Shown here piece by piece: positions 1-6,640 of a stretch of 45,820 bases of DNA; the stretch's first letter is position 1; the number at the start of each line of letters is the position of its first letter. Source of the DNA: Aequorivita sp. (GTDB lineage Bacteria > Bacteroidota > Bacteroidia > Flavobacteriales > Flavobacteriaceae). The notes under the pieces are model-generated. The model was not told the origin of the DNA. It was given only the letters and a program-made list of their open reading frames with translations, and did not search any database. A program made the position numbers and the translations under genes. The stretch spans positions 1 to 45,820 of the forward strand of contig JAGXGE010000005.1 in assembly GCA_024637015.1 (NCBI GenBank). Direction: 5' to 3'.

Positions 1-753
1 AAATCGTTTTGTCAAAAATGTATGGTATTGCCCAGAAATATGTTCAATCCTTGATTCCGACATATCAATACCGCAAGAAATAGCGAGTTGATAAGCTAGG
101 AACTCCCAAGCAGCCTTATCTACAATATCTGTTTTTGATGGGAATTTTGCAATCCAAAGTTCTTTATCCTTTCCTAAAATATTGGCTTTGGGTCGCGCAC
201 CACCCAAAGAAGATCCAGGTGCTATAAGTACCGCTATCCATTGTCTAATAGCATCACTTTGTATATCATTTTCCAAATGGTTTACAGCTTCTTGCAAATC
301 ACCTAAAGATGACCACGGTGGTGTTGGACTTTTATCATCATTATCTAAAAATGCACCATCCGGGTTAGTTTTAAATCGTAGTGCACCCATTCTGCTTTCA
401 TCATAGACACCTAATAAATAATCCAACTCATAAAGTGTTTTTCCTTTTTCTCCTCTAGCTCTAGCGTCTTGTACTTCCCTTCTCTTCATTAAGGTTTTAC
501 CCCAAGTATCTGGCATACTATCCAAAAAGATTCCAAAATTCTCCTTATCCGTTGGATATTGCGGTCCGGAATAAAATTCAATATCTGGATCCAGTAAATG
601 ATATAAATCTTTTTCTAGCCAATCTTTATTGTATTGAAAACTGAATGCCTTTTTTGCTTTTGCAAAATGAGCAGAAAGTATTCCTATAAGTATAGGGCCA
701 TCTAACCCAATCCAATCAGCATACACATATATATCAAATTTTCCTTCTGCCAT
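1..753 (-). CDS. hipA: HipA-family serine/threonine kinase toxin, 3' end outside window
   Basis: Open for 251 codons from an ATG at 753 to the window edge with no stop, so the C-terminal kinase lobe is missing. The translation begins MAEGKFDIYVYADWIG and shows the HipA N-terminal layout, including an FGIFLDSMPDTWG stretch, a YLLGVYDESRMGALRF stretch, the glycine-rich ATP loop SSLGGARPKA, and WIAKFPS, whose lysine matches the ATP-binding lysine of the family. HipA kinases phosphorylate a translation factor or tRNA synthetase and arrest growth; the antitoxin HipB neutralises them. The gene follows hipB with a 3-base gap, so the pair forms one operon. The exact substrate cannot be told from this part. 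Confidence 0.88.
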   Translation of the reverse strand, partial: MAEGKFDIYVYADWIGLDGPILIGILSAHFAKAKKAFSFQYNKDWLEKDLYHLLDPDIEFYSGPQYPTDKENFGIFLDSMPDTWGKTLMKRREVQDARARGEKGKTLYELDYLLGVYDESRMGALRFKTNPDGAFLDNDDKSPTPPWSSLGDLQEAVNHLENDIQSDAIRQWIAVLIAPGSSLGGARPKANILGKDKELWIAKFPSKTDIVDKAAWEFLAYQLAISCGIDMSESRIEHISGQYHTFLTKRF

Positions 754-756
754 AGC

Positions 757-1044
757 TTATAGTAAATCAAGGTCTTGAAGTTTTCGACCAAATTCATCAT
801 CTAGAGCTAGCTTTGAAAAGTCTCCTTCAAGATTGAGAACTCTTAAAACATTGAAATAAATACCTATGGCCACAGCTGGATCACCTTTCTCAATACGATG
901 AAGGGTTGCCCTGTGTATGCCCGCACGCTCTGAAACTTGTTCCGCCGTTAGCTTTCTACGTTTACGTGCTAATTTGATATTTTCTCCTATTTTGTCAAAT
1001 ACTTTTTGATATTTAGGTAGTATAATAGCTTTCTTTGAATTCAT
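757..1044 (-). CDS. hipB: HipB-like antitoxin, XRE/Cro-type HTH regulator
   Basis: A 95-residue protein with a helix-turn-helix at about residues 20-75. The core IKLARKRRKLTAEQVSERAG followed by IHRATLHRIEKG is typical of XRE-type DNA-binding proteins. It sits directly upstream of hipA with a 3-base gap, the usual antitoxin-toxin order. Family knowledge says that HipB dimers bind an inverted repeat in their own promoter and hold HipA inactive. A 12-base inverted repeat starts 3 bases upstream of the start codon, which fits autorepression. The C-terminal tail is short and acidic. Confidence 0.88.
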   Translation of the reverse strand: MNSKKAIILPKYQKVFDKIGENIKLARKRRKLTAEQVSERAGIHRATLHRIEKGDPAVAIGIYFNVLRVLNLEGDFSKLALDDEFGRKLQDLDLL

Positions 1045-1047
1045 AAC

Positions 1048-1094
1048 GTCGCTTATTTACGACAAATATATATATTTTGTTATAAATAAGCGAC
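1048..1094 (-). promoter_or_regulatory. hipBA promoter/operator dyad
   Basis: GTCGCTTATTTA at 1048-1059 and its exact reverse complement at 1083-1094 form a 12-base inverted repeat with a 23-base spacer, just upstream of the hipB start. On the minus strand the spacer and inner arm contain TATATTTG (1063-1070), which fits the Bacteroidota -7 box TAnnTTTG. No clear -33 TTG is seen at the usual distance. The dyad brackets the box, so a bound HipB dimer pair would block the promoter (inference). Confidence 0.6.
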
Positions 1095-1110
1095 TAAAAT
1101 TAGAAATTAG

Positions 1111-1135
1111 AAAAAAAGCCAGTCCAAATACTGAC
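1111..1135 (-). terminator. Likely intrinsic terminator after the ParB-like gene
   Basis: Read on the minus strand, GTCAGT, a six-base loop and ACTGGC form a 6-base stem with one G-T pair, followed by seven T residues. It lies 21 bases beyond the stop codon of the ParB-like gene. The stem is short, so efficiency is uncertain. Confidence 0.5.
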
Positions 1136-1155
1136 CCTTCTTCTAACAAGAAAAG

Positions 1156-2952
1156 CTAATCTTTCAATTCCTGAATTTCTTTTTCAAGATTTTCTATTCG
1201 CTCTTTCAAACGGTTTTCACGTTTATCTCTATTTGCGGTATATTCCTTTTCTATATCGGCAATTTTGGTTTTATAATAACCCTGCATTGCGTTGTAAAAA
1301 GAAATATTAGTCAAGCTATTTGTATGGTTACTTTCCCCAAAATGAACTTGTTTTGTGAGTATGTACCTAATCAGCTTGTAAAAAATTTCCTTTTTGAAAT
1401 TCTTTTTGAAACTTTCAACAATTTCAATTCTGGTCATTTTAGAAGTATCGCCTAACAATCCTGAAAAGTACTTTTGTTGGCTCATATAATCTAAATTGTT
1501 TTCGTAGAGCGAAATTGAGAAAGCCACAATTTCATCTACCGAAAGCGTTTTCTTTGTTTCGATATACTTGGTCTCTCTAATCATTTCGACAACTTCTTCA
1601 AATTGCTTGTTGTTCTCGATTTGCTTCTTACGAGTTTCCCTTTCATTGATTTTGATGATTTGTTCATCTGGGGTACAATCGTCCATTTTTCTGTTGGATA
1701 ATGGAACTGAACGCACTTCCCTTTCATTTTCAGATTCTTCGACAATCTTAATGAAGACTTCTTTGTGCCTGTATGTTTCGGGATGGAATACGATGCCATT
1801 GACAAATCCATTTTCTTTAGCTGAACTGTATTTTTCCAATTCTAAAGTATAGGTTTCAATAGACTGTTTTAGTTCTACATCCAGTTCATCTTCCGTATAG
1901 TCATAATGACGATATTCTACTTTGATGGCTTTTAAAGTAGGCTCAATTGGTTTTTCGATAATTTCAACATCGTCCAAAAGATAGACCTTCAATCCATTTT
2001 TTTCCAATTGGGAAATGATAAGCTGATTATTTTCGTCATCTGCCCAATACTTTTGTATTTCAGGAATCAATAAAATATTCTCTTTTTTCGACTTTTCAAT
2101 CAGGTTCAAGAAAGATTTGCTTTTCTTGGTCTCATAACAAGCTGATTTTGTACAGACCATTTTTCCATCCCCAAACAGATTGCCCTGATTTGCGGCATTG
2201 AACGGACATTCGCTGCAAGCTCCAGCTTTCAGTATCAATTTTTTGTCCTGTACATCAAAAGGTGCTTTCTCTAAATCATAGGTCTGTTCTTTAATCATTC
2301 TATTTATTTGATGGGCATTAAAATCTTTTCCCATCGTTTCCAGCATCATCTGCTGTTCTTCCGGTTCGAAAAGTGCAACACCTACACCCAACGAAATCGT
2401 CATTTCCCCTTTACGCACGAAATTCTTGAAACCTTCGATGAGTCCAGCTAACTTTATACGTTGTCTTATAAAATTGTCGCTTCTGCCCAATCGTTTTGCA
2501 ATTTCCGTAGCCGAATAATTTTCACAGAGATAAGCAATCGCATCTGCTTCTTCAGTAGGCTCTAAATCCTGTCTTTGCAAATTTTCGATAATCTGAATTT
2601 CCAAAACATCATTATTGTTATATTCCCTAATAATGCAAGGTATAGTCTTCTTACTTGCCAATTTACTGGCACGATAGCGACGTTCGCCCATAACGATTAC
2701 ATAATCGTTTCCGGACTTTCTTACCGTAATCGCTTGTAGCACTCCGTGTTTTTTGATGCTTTCTGAAAGCTCTTTTAATGAAGCCTCGTTGAAAGTCTTT
2801 CTGGGTTGCATCGGGTCGGGAATGACCCTCTCGATATTCAGGTTTTGAATTTTCAGCTCGATGGCCTTCTGTGTCAATTTCTCTTTGACTTCTTTTCTAA
2901 CGGTCGCATTGACTTTACCGTTCTTTCTGGTTTTAACTGCTTTTGTTGTCAT
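1156..2952 (-). CDS. ParB/RepB/Spo0J-family DNA-binding protein of mobile-element type
   Basis: A 598-residue protein. After a basic N-terminus comes a ParB/Srx-type nuclease-like domain (about residues 37-135) with PDPMQPRKTF, GERRYRA (89-95) and ENLQRQDLEPTEEA (123-136), then a KorB-type helix-turn-helix (about 137-200). Near residue 244 a cysteine group (CSECPF, then two more Cys about 22 and 27 residues on) may bind zinc. The C-terminus is a charged coiled coil. Chromosomal ParB is about 300 residues, so this is the long form found on plasmids and integrative elements of Bacteroidota. No ParA neighbour is in the window. A role in partition or element gene regulation is inferred. Confidence 0.82.
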   Translation of the reverse strand: MTTKAVKTRKNGKVNATVRKEVKEKLTQKAIELKIQNLNIERVIPDPMQPRKTFNEASLKELSESIKKHGVLQAITVRKSGNDYVIVMGERRYRASKLASKKTIPCIIREYNNNDVLEIQIIENLQRQDLEPTEEADAIAYLCENYSATEIAKRLGRSDNFIRQRIKLAGLIEGFKNFVRKGEMTISLGVGVALFEPEEQQMMLETMGKDFNAHQINRMIKEQTYDLEKAPFDVQDKKLILKAGACSECPFNAANQGNLFGDGKMVCTKSACYETKKSKSFLNLIEKSKKENILLIPEIQKYWADDENNQLIISQLEKNGLKVYLLDDVEIIEKPIEPTLKAIKVEYRHYDYTEDELDVELKQSIETYTLELEKYSSAKENGFVNGIVFHPETYRHKEVFIKIVEESENEREVRSVPLSNRKMDDCTPDEQIIKINERETRKKQIENNKQFEEVVEMIRETKYIETKKTLSVDEIVAFSISLYENNLDYMSQQKYFSGLLGDTSKMTRIEIVESFKKNFKKEIFYKLIRYILTKQVHFGESNHTNSLTNISFYNAMQGYYKTKIADIEKEYTANRDKRENRLKERIENLEKEIQELKD

Positions 2953-3253
2953 AATAAATAAATTTTAGATTAAACAATATTTAAGCAGGAACCAAACGGA
3001 AGATAAAATCTTGGCTCAAAAGGAAACGGAATAAATAAGCAGGGGCAAGAGCGTTGGCTTTATGCCGTAGTCTTTTGATGGAAGTATTTTACGAGTTTAA
3101 CTTGCGGTTATATTGTATGATAATAAACTCCCTTTCCGAAGAAAAAAGGGTTGTGTTTTAGCAGAATTTATTATTCTAACTGGTAATTCATAAAGATAAA
3201 TGACAAATGAAATGATTTAATATCAATAAGAATGTTGTCTTCAAAATAGCAAA

Positions 3254-3275
3254 ATGTTGTACCTATGTTGTACCT
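3254..3275. repeat. Two perfect tandem 11-base repeats
   Basis: ATGTTGTACCT occurs twice without a gap (3254-3264 and 3265-3275), about 60 bases from the 3' end of tRNA-Leu on the element side. Tandem short repeats at this spot resemble arm-type sites for a tyrosine recombinase or excisionase. That function is inferred from position only. Confidence 0.55.
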
Positions 3276-3305
3276 GACATTTTTTTCGACTGTTTTTTTA
3301 ATGAA

Positions 3306-3333
3306 AAAAGCCGAAGAGAAATCTTCGGCTTTT
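3306..3333 (-). terminator. Intrinsic terminator of tRNA-Leu
   Basis: AAAAGCCGAAGA (3306-3317) and TCTTCGGCTTTT (3322-3333) are perfect 12-base arms around a 4-base loop. Read on the minus strand the hairpin begins right after the tRNA 3' end and finishes in a T run. Confidence 0.85.
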
Positions 3334-3334
3334 G

Positions 3335-3416
3335 TACGGGCGGGGAGACTCGAACTCCCACACCTCGCGGCATCAGATCCTAAGTCTGACATGTCTACCA
3401 ATTCCATCACGCCCGC
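3335..3416 (-). tRNA. tRNA-Leu (anticodon UAG)
   Basis: Read on the minus strand, the 7-base acceptor stem GCGGGCG pairs with CGCCCGT (first pair G-U), followed by discriminator A. CCA is not encoded. The D-arm has GGAATTGGTAGACA. The anticodon stem TCAGA/TCTGA closes the loop CTTAGGA, giving anticodon TAG. A long variable arm and the T-arm loop TTCGAGT follow, typical of class II tRNA-Leu. The length is 82 bases. A strong terminator follows at once. Confidence 0.95.
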
Positions 3417-3448
3417 ATTTTAATATTTTAACGTTTTTTATTTCGCTA

Positions 3449-3491
3449 TGTCCTAAGTCTAGCGTGTCTACCAATTCCACCACGCCTGCAT
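3449..3491 (-). pseudogene. 5' half of a second tRNA-Leu, broken at the anticodon loop
   Basis: Plus-strand 3451-3491 matches 3378-3418 of the intact tRNA-Leu at 36 of 41 positions by hand count. The match covers acceptor 5' strand, D-arm and anticodon loop (CTTAGGA) and then stops; no variable or T-arm follows. The differences from the intact gene suggest a different tRNA-Leu(UAG) lineage and not a recent copy. The most likely source is a tRNA gene split by site-specific integration. Confidence 0.75.
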
Positions 3492-3496
3492 CAAAA

Positions 3497-3530
3497 TCCT
3501 TTACAACACTTAGGACATATTGTAAAAGGA
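3497..3530. repeat. Third CTTAGGA core inside an inverted repeat, possible att-site relic
   Basis: TCCTTTACAA (3497-3506) and TTGTAAAAGGA (3520-3530) are inverted repeats with one extra A, enclosing CACTTAGGACATA. The 12-mer ACTTAGGACATA at 3508-3519 is the exact reverse complement of 3447-3458 at the broken end of the tRNA fragment. A core with flanking inverted arms is the form of a tyrosine recombinase crossover site. The assignment is tentative. Confidence 0.45.
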
Positions 3531-3592
3531 GTGCAAATATAAATAATACTTCTAAATGTTCGCTAACTTATTACGAAATTTTTTTGAAGCTT

Positions 3593-4087
3593 TTATTCCC
3601 GAAGCCAAGCCTTCATTTTTGGGAATGCATGTTCACCTTCCGCATCGGCCAAGCCCATCCATTGCAGTAGTGGGAGTCCAATATATTTACCACCTTCAAA
3701 TTGTTCCCTAAGCCATTTTGCCTCCCCTTTATAGCCTTCATCGTGAAAAACAACATCTGTTAGCAAACCAATTTTTTGAACAGCGGCAAAAGACCACAGT
3801 AAAACTGCCATTTCATCGCCAGCTTTTTCACTATTGTTTTCAATAATATTGTCATTAAGACTTTCACGATCTGTGGAACGTGACACTGCAATATGCCCTG
3901 CCTCGTGAAGCAAGTCACCAGGATATTTTAGTTTTTGTAAATCAATTTGCAAGACTCCCTTTTTGATTTGAATACCTGGCAAAAAAGTTTCTCCTTGAAT
4001 TTCAGCAAAAACATAAGGAATGGTAATTTCTTCTAAAAACTGGAAAATCTTTTCCAAAACCAAATCGCGTTCATTATCCTGTTTCAT
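3593..4087 (-). CDS. Conserved-looking HEXXH-motif protein of unknown function
   Basis: A 164-residue cytosolic protein without signal peptide or membrane segment. DLLHEAGHIAVSR (HEAGH at residues 61-65) is a zinc-peptidase-type HEXXH motif. A third metal ligand could be one of the acidic residues near EKAGDEMAVLLW, as in small minimal gluzincin-like proteins, but I cannot fix it. The start ATG overlaps the stop of the upstream hydroxylase gene in the arrangement TAATG, so the two are translationally coupled. I do not recognise a named family. A peptidase activity is possible, not shown. Confidence 0.75.
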   Translation of the reverse strand: MKQDNERDLVLEKIFQFLEEITIPYVFAEIQGETFLPGIQIKKGVLQIDLQKLKYPGDLLHEAGHIAVSRSTDRESLNDNIIENNSEKAGDEMAVLLWSFAAVQKIGLLTDVVFHDEGYKGEAKWLREQFEGGKYIGLPLLQWMGLADAEGEHAFPKMKAWLRE

Positions 4088-4779
4088 TAAAGTTCACTTT
4101 TTAATTGTGCAATCATTGCTTTTGAAGTTTCGGTATCCATCAATTTCAACTGTTCAATCATTTGCAATTTTGTTTCATTGGAATATTCGGGTTGGTTGTT
4201 TTCTCCTTCAAAGTCGTAGCCGCATTCTAAAAATAAGGCATCAGACCATTCATTGCGAAGACAGTCCATCACCAAATGGATTCTATCTGTATTTCCATCG
4301 TTGCTCACATGATGTGGCAAGTTAAAATTTCCATACCAACATTCACTGGGAAGCATTTTCACTTGTTTGGAATCAATAAAAAAATGAACTTCTTCATTTG
4401 TAGTAATAGGAATATGAATTCTGAAAATACCATCTTCATAACCTAAGTTATAGTCCGTGTGTTCTTTTATAGCACTACCAGGTTTTAGATTCAGAAGTCG
4501 AATGGACTCCTTTTCACAATTAAACGAATCAATAACCTCTTTAAAATAGTTACATTTTAGGAGAAGCTGGGTGTCTTTATATTTTTCCTCGCCTTGTGGC
4601 AGCGCAAAAATATTGTTCATTTCACCGTTTTGCGAACGCAAGGCAATGGAAGTCCATTCGCCCAAATAATCATTTTGGTTGTAATGGGAAGTGAAATTAT
4701 ATTTTCTGCTAATCTCCAAATCGTTCAGCAGTTTTTCTTCTGAAAAGTGAAAAGGTAGCTTTAAAAAGGCGATTTTCAT
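4087..4779 (-). CDS. Aspartyl/asparaginyl beta-hydroxylase-like dioxygenase
   Basis: A 230-residue protein with the cupin-type core of the AspH family. RLLNLKPGSAIKEHTDYNLG places H107 and D109 as candidate metal ligands, IFRIHIPI follows, and NLPHHVSNDGNTDRIHLVMD gives the second metal histidine (156 or 157) and an arginine (166) suited to 2-oxoglutarate binding. Family members are Fe(II)/2-oxoglutarate oxygenases that hydroxylate Asp or Asn in proteins; bacterial substrates are mostly unknown. It is the first gene of a two-gene operon with the HEXXH protein and is divergent from the M20 dipeptidase. Confidence 0.8.
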   Translation of the reverse strand: MKIAFLKLPFHFSEEKLLNDLEISRKYNFTSHYNQNDYLGEWTSIALRSQNGEMNNIFALPQGEEKYKDTQLLLKCNYFKEVIDSFNCEKESIRLLNLKPGSAIKEHTDYNLGYEDGIFRIHIPITTNEEVHFFIDSKQVKMLPSECWYGNFNLPHHVSNDGNTDRIHLVMDCLRNEWSDALFLECGYDFEGENNQPEYSNETKLQMIEQLKLMDTETSKAMIAQLKSEL

Positions 4780-4848
4780 AAAAGGAAAGCTTTGGTTTGC
4801 CTGCCAAATTACGGCATTTTTAGTACTTTTAGGAAAAATTATTTATAA

Positions 4849-6237
4849 ATGAAAAGTGCAAAACCTTACATTGAAAAAAACAAAGAACGATTTTTAGATG
4901 AATTGATAGAACTGTTGAAAATACCTTCCATCAGCGCCGATTCTGCCTATAAAAAAGATGTTCTGAAAACCGCAGAAGCCGTAAAAAAGCAACTTGAAAA
5001 AGCTGGCTGTGATTCCGTTGAAATCTGCGAAACACCAGGTTACCCGATCGTTTATGGCGAAAAGTTGATTGATAAAAAATTGCCAACCATTTTGGTTTAC
5101 GGTCATTATGACGTACAACCGCCAGATCCTATGGATTTATGGGAGAGCCCACCATTTGAACCTGTGATCAAAAAAACCGAACTCCATCCCGAAGGCGCCA
5201 TTTTTGCCCGCGGAAGTTGTGACGATAAAGGTCAAATGTATATGCACGTAAAGGCGTTGGAATACATGACCGAGACTGATCAACTGCCTTGTAACGTAAA
5301 ATTTATGATTGAAGGCGAGGAAGAAGTGGGAAGTGAAAGTCTAGGATGGTTTGTGGAAAGAAATCGCGAGAAATTAGCAAACGACGTAATTTTAATAAGC
5401 GATACTGGAATGATCGCGCCAGATGTGCCTTCCATCACAACCGGATTGCGCGGACTAAGTTATGTGGAAGTGGAAGTTACTGGGCCAAACCGAGATCTCC
5501 ATAGCGGATTGTACGGTGGTGCCGTGGCAAACCCAATTAATGTGCTTACCAAGATGATAGCCTCGCTTCACGATGAAAACAATCATATCACCATTCCAGG
5601 TTTTTATGACGATGTGGAAAATCTTTCTAAAACGGAACGTGATAAAATGGCCGAAGCACCTTTCAACCTTGAAAAATATGAGAAAGCAATCGGTATTAAT
5701 TCCGTGTATGGCGAAAAAGGATATTCAACAAATGAAAGGAATTCCATTAGACCTACTTTGGACGTAAATGGAATTTGGGGCGGTTACATTGGTGAAGGCG
5801 CAAAAACAGTTATTGCCAGTAAAGCATTTGCAAAAATAAGTATGCGTTTGGTGCCAAACCAGGATTGGAAAAAAATTACTGAGCTTTTCACAAAACATTT
5901 TGAAAGCATCGCACCAAAAGGCGTTAGCGTAAAAGTAAAACCACATCACGGTGGACAAGCTTACGTTACGCCCATTGACAGTTTGGGCTATAAAGCAGCC
6001 GAAAAAGCATACGAAGAAACTTTTGGTAAAACGCCAATTCCACAACGCAGTGGGGGAAGTATTCCTATTGTAGCACTATTTGAAAAAGAACTGAAAAGCA
6101 AGACAATCTTGATGGGCTTTGGTTTAGACAGTGACGCTATCCACTCGCCCAACGAACATTTTGGGATTTGGAATTACTTAAAAGGAATTGAAACCATACC
6201 TCAGTTTTACCATTATTTTACGGAAATGAGCAAATAA
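4849..6237 (+). CDS. M20-family metallodipeptidase
   Basis: A 462-residue di-zinc peptidase of usual length for M20 dipeptidases. YGHYDVQPPDP carries H86 and the general Asp88; RGSCDDKGQ the bridging Asp (125); EGEEEVGSES the catalytic and metal glutamates (157-158); LISDTG the metal Asp (185); and DAIHSPNEHFG the last metal histidine near the C-terminus. The lid domain with HSGLYGG lies in between. No signal peptide is seen, so it probably acts in the cytosol on dipeptides. The ATG at 4849 gives MKSAKPYIEKNKERFLDEL, the usual family N-terminus. Confidence 0.93.
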   Translation: MKSAKPYIEKNKERFLDELIELLKIPSISADSAYKKDVLKTAEAVKKQLEKAGCDSVEICETPGYPIVYGEKLIDKKLPTILVYGHYDVQPPDPMDLWESPPFEPVIKKTELHPEGAIFARGSCDDKGQMYMHVKALEYMTETDQLPCNVKFMIEGEEEVGSESLGWFVERNREKLANDVILISDTGMIAPDVPSITTGLRGLSYVEVEVTGPNRDLHSGLYGGAVANPINVLTKMIASLHDENNHITIPGFYDDVENLSKTERDKMAEAPFNLEKYEKAIGINSVYGEKGYSTNERNSIRPTLDVNGIWGGYIGEGAKTVIASKAFAKISMRLVPNQDWKKITELFTKHFESIAPKGVSVKVKPHHGGQAYVTPIDSLGYKAAEKAYEETFGKTPIPQRSGGSIPIVALFEKELKSKTILMGFGLDSDAIHSPNEHFGIWNYLKGIETIPQFYHYFTEMSK

Positions 6238-6253
6238 TCTTCCCCCGCTAACT

Positions 6254-6273
6254 CCTCCCCTTTGAAGGGGAGG
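6254..6273. repeat. G/C-rich hairpin after the dipeptidase gene
   Basis: CCTCCCCTT (6254-6262), TG and AAGGGGAGG (6265-6273) form a perfect 9-base stem, followed by another G-rich stretch. There is no T run, so it is not a standard terminator. Similar CCTCCCCTT hairpins recur between genes in flavobacterial genomes; a single copy is seen here. Confidence 0.5.
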
Positions 6274-6288
6274 CAGGGAGGGGATGTC

Positions 6289-6525
6289 TTATATTTTCTT
6301 CACAAAATCTGTGATTATAACAATTTGTTGGCCGTCAACCTTGCCTTCAATGTATTTTTCGTTTTCGTTATCTAGTGAAATCCTTCGAACGGCAGTGCCT
6401 TGTTTGGCTACCATACTGCTGCCTTTCACTTTTAAATCTTTTATAAGAACTACAGAATCTCCAGCTTCCAAAATAACTCCGTTGCTATCGCGGTGAACAA
6501 CTGCTTCCGCTTGGCTCTCTGCGAT
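6289..6525 (-). pseudogene. 3' fragment of phnA/yjdM
   Basis: The minus-strand frame ending at 6289 encodes AEAVVHRDSNGVILEAGDS and the rest of the PhnA C-terminal domain through TDFVKKI, nearly identical to residues from about 113 of the intact gene at 10172-10747. The nucleotide match is about 89% by hand count over 237 bases and ends sharply near 6525, with a TGA just upstream in frame. The zinc-ribbon N-terminus is missing and no plausible start exists. It forms a direct repeat with the intact copy, with the two TPR genes in between. Confidence 0.85.
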
Positions 6526-6640
6526 ACTTTTTCAATTTTTTTGATTTGCTTTATATGAGCAGTGTAAATTTTTAGATTTATATTCCAAACTTAAATTCGT
6601 TATCTTTAAGATTAGATTTTCTAACCAAAGAATCTAAATT

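Larger units (their letters stand above)
2953..3334. other. Gene-free stretch between the ParB-like gene and tRNA-Leu
   Basis: This holds the upstream region of the ParB-like gene, a small hairpin (CCCTTT near 3133 with AAAGGG near 3148), a perfect tandem repeat at 3254-3275 and the tRNA terminator. An apparent reading frame at 3171-3410 on the minus strand runs through the tRNA gene and is not credible. No integrase gene is present in this stretch. Confidence 0.6.

Noticed and set aside
3171-3410. Minus-strand 79-residue reading frame beginning MMELVDMSDLGSD
   Set aside because: Its first part is the tRNA-Leu gene read as protein and it crosses the tRNA terminator.
5725-6045. Minus-strand frame inside the M20 dipeptidase
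   Set aside because: It is a shadow of a well-supported gene, with Cys and Phe-rich content and no motif.
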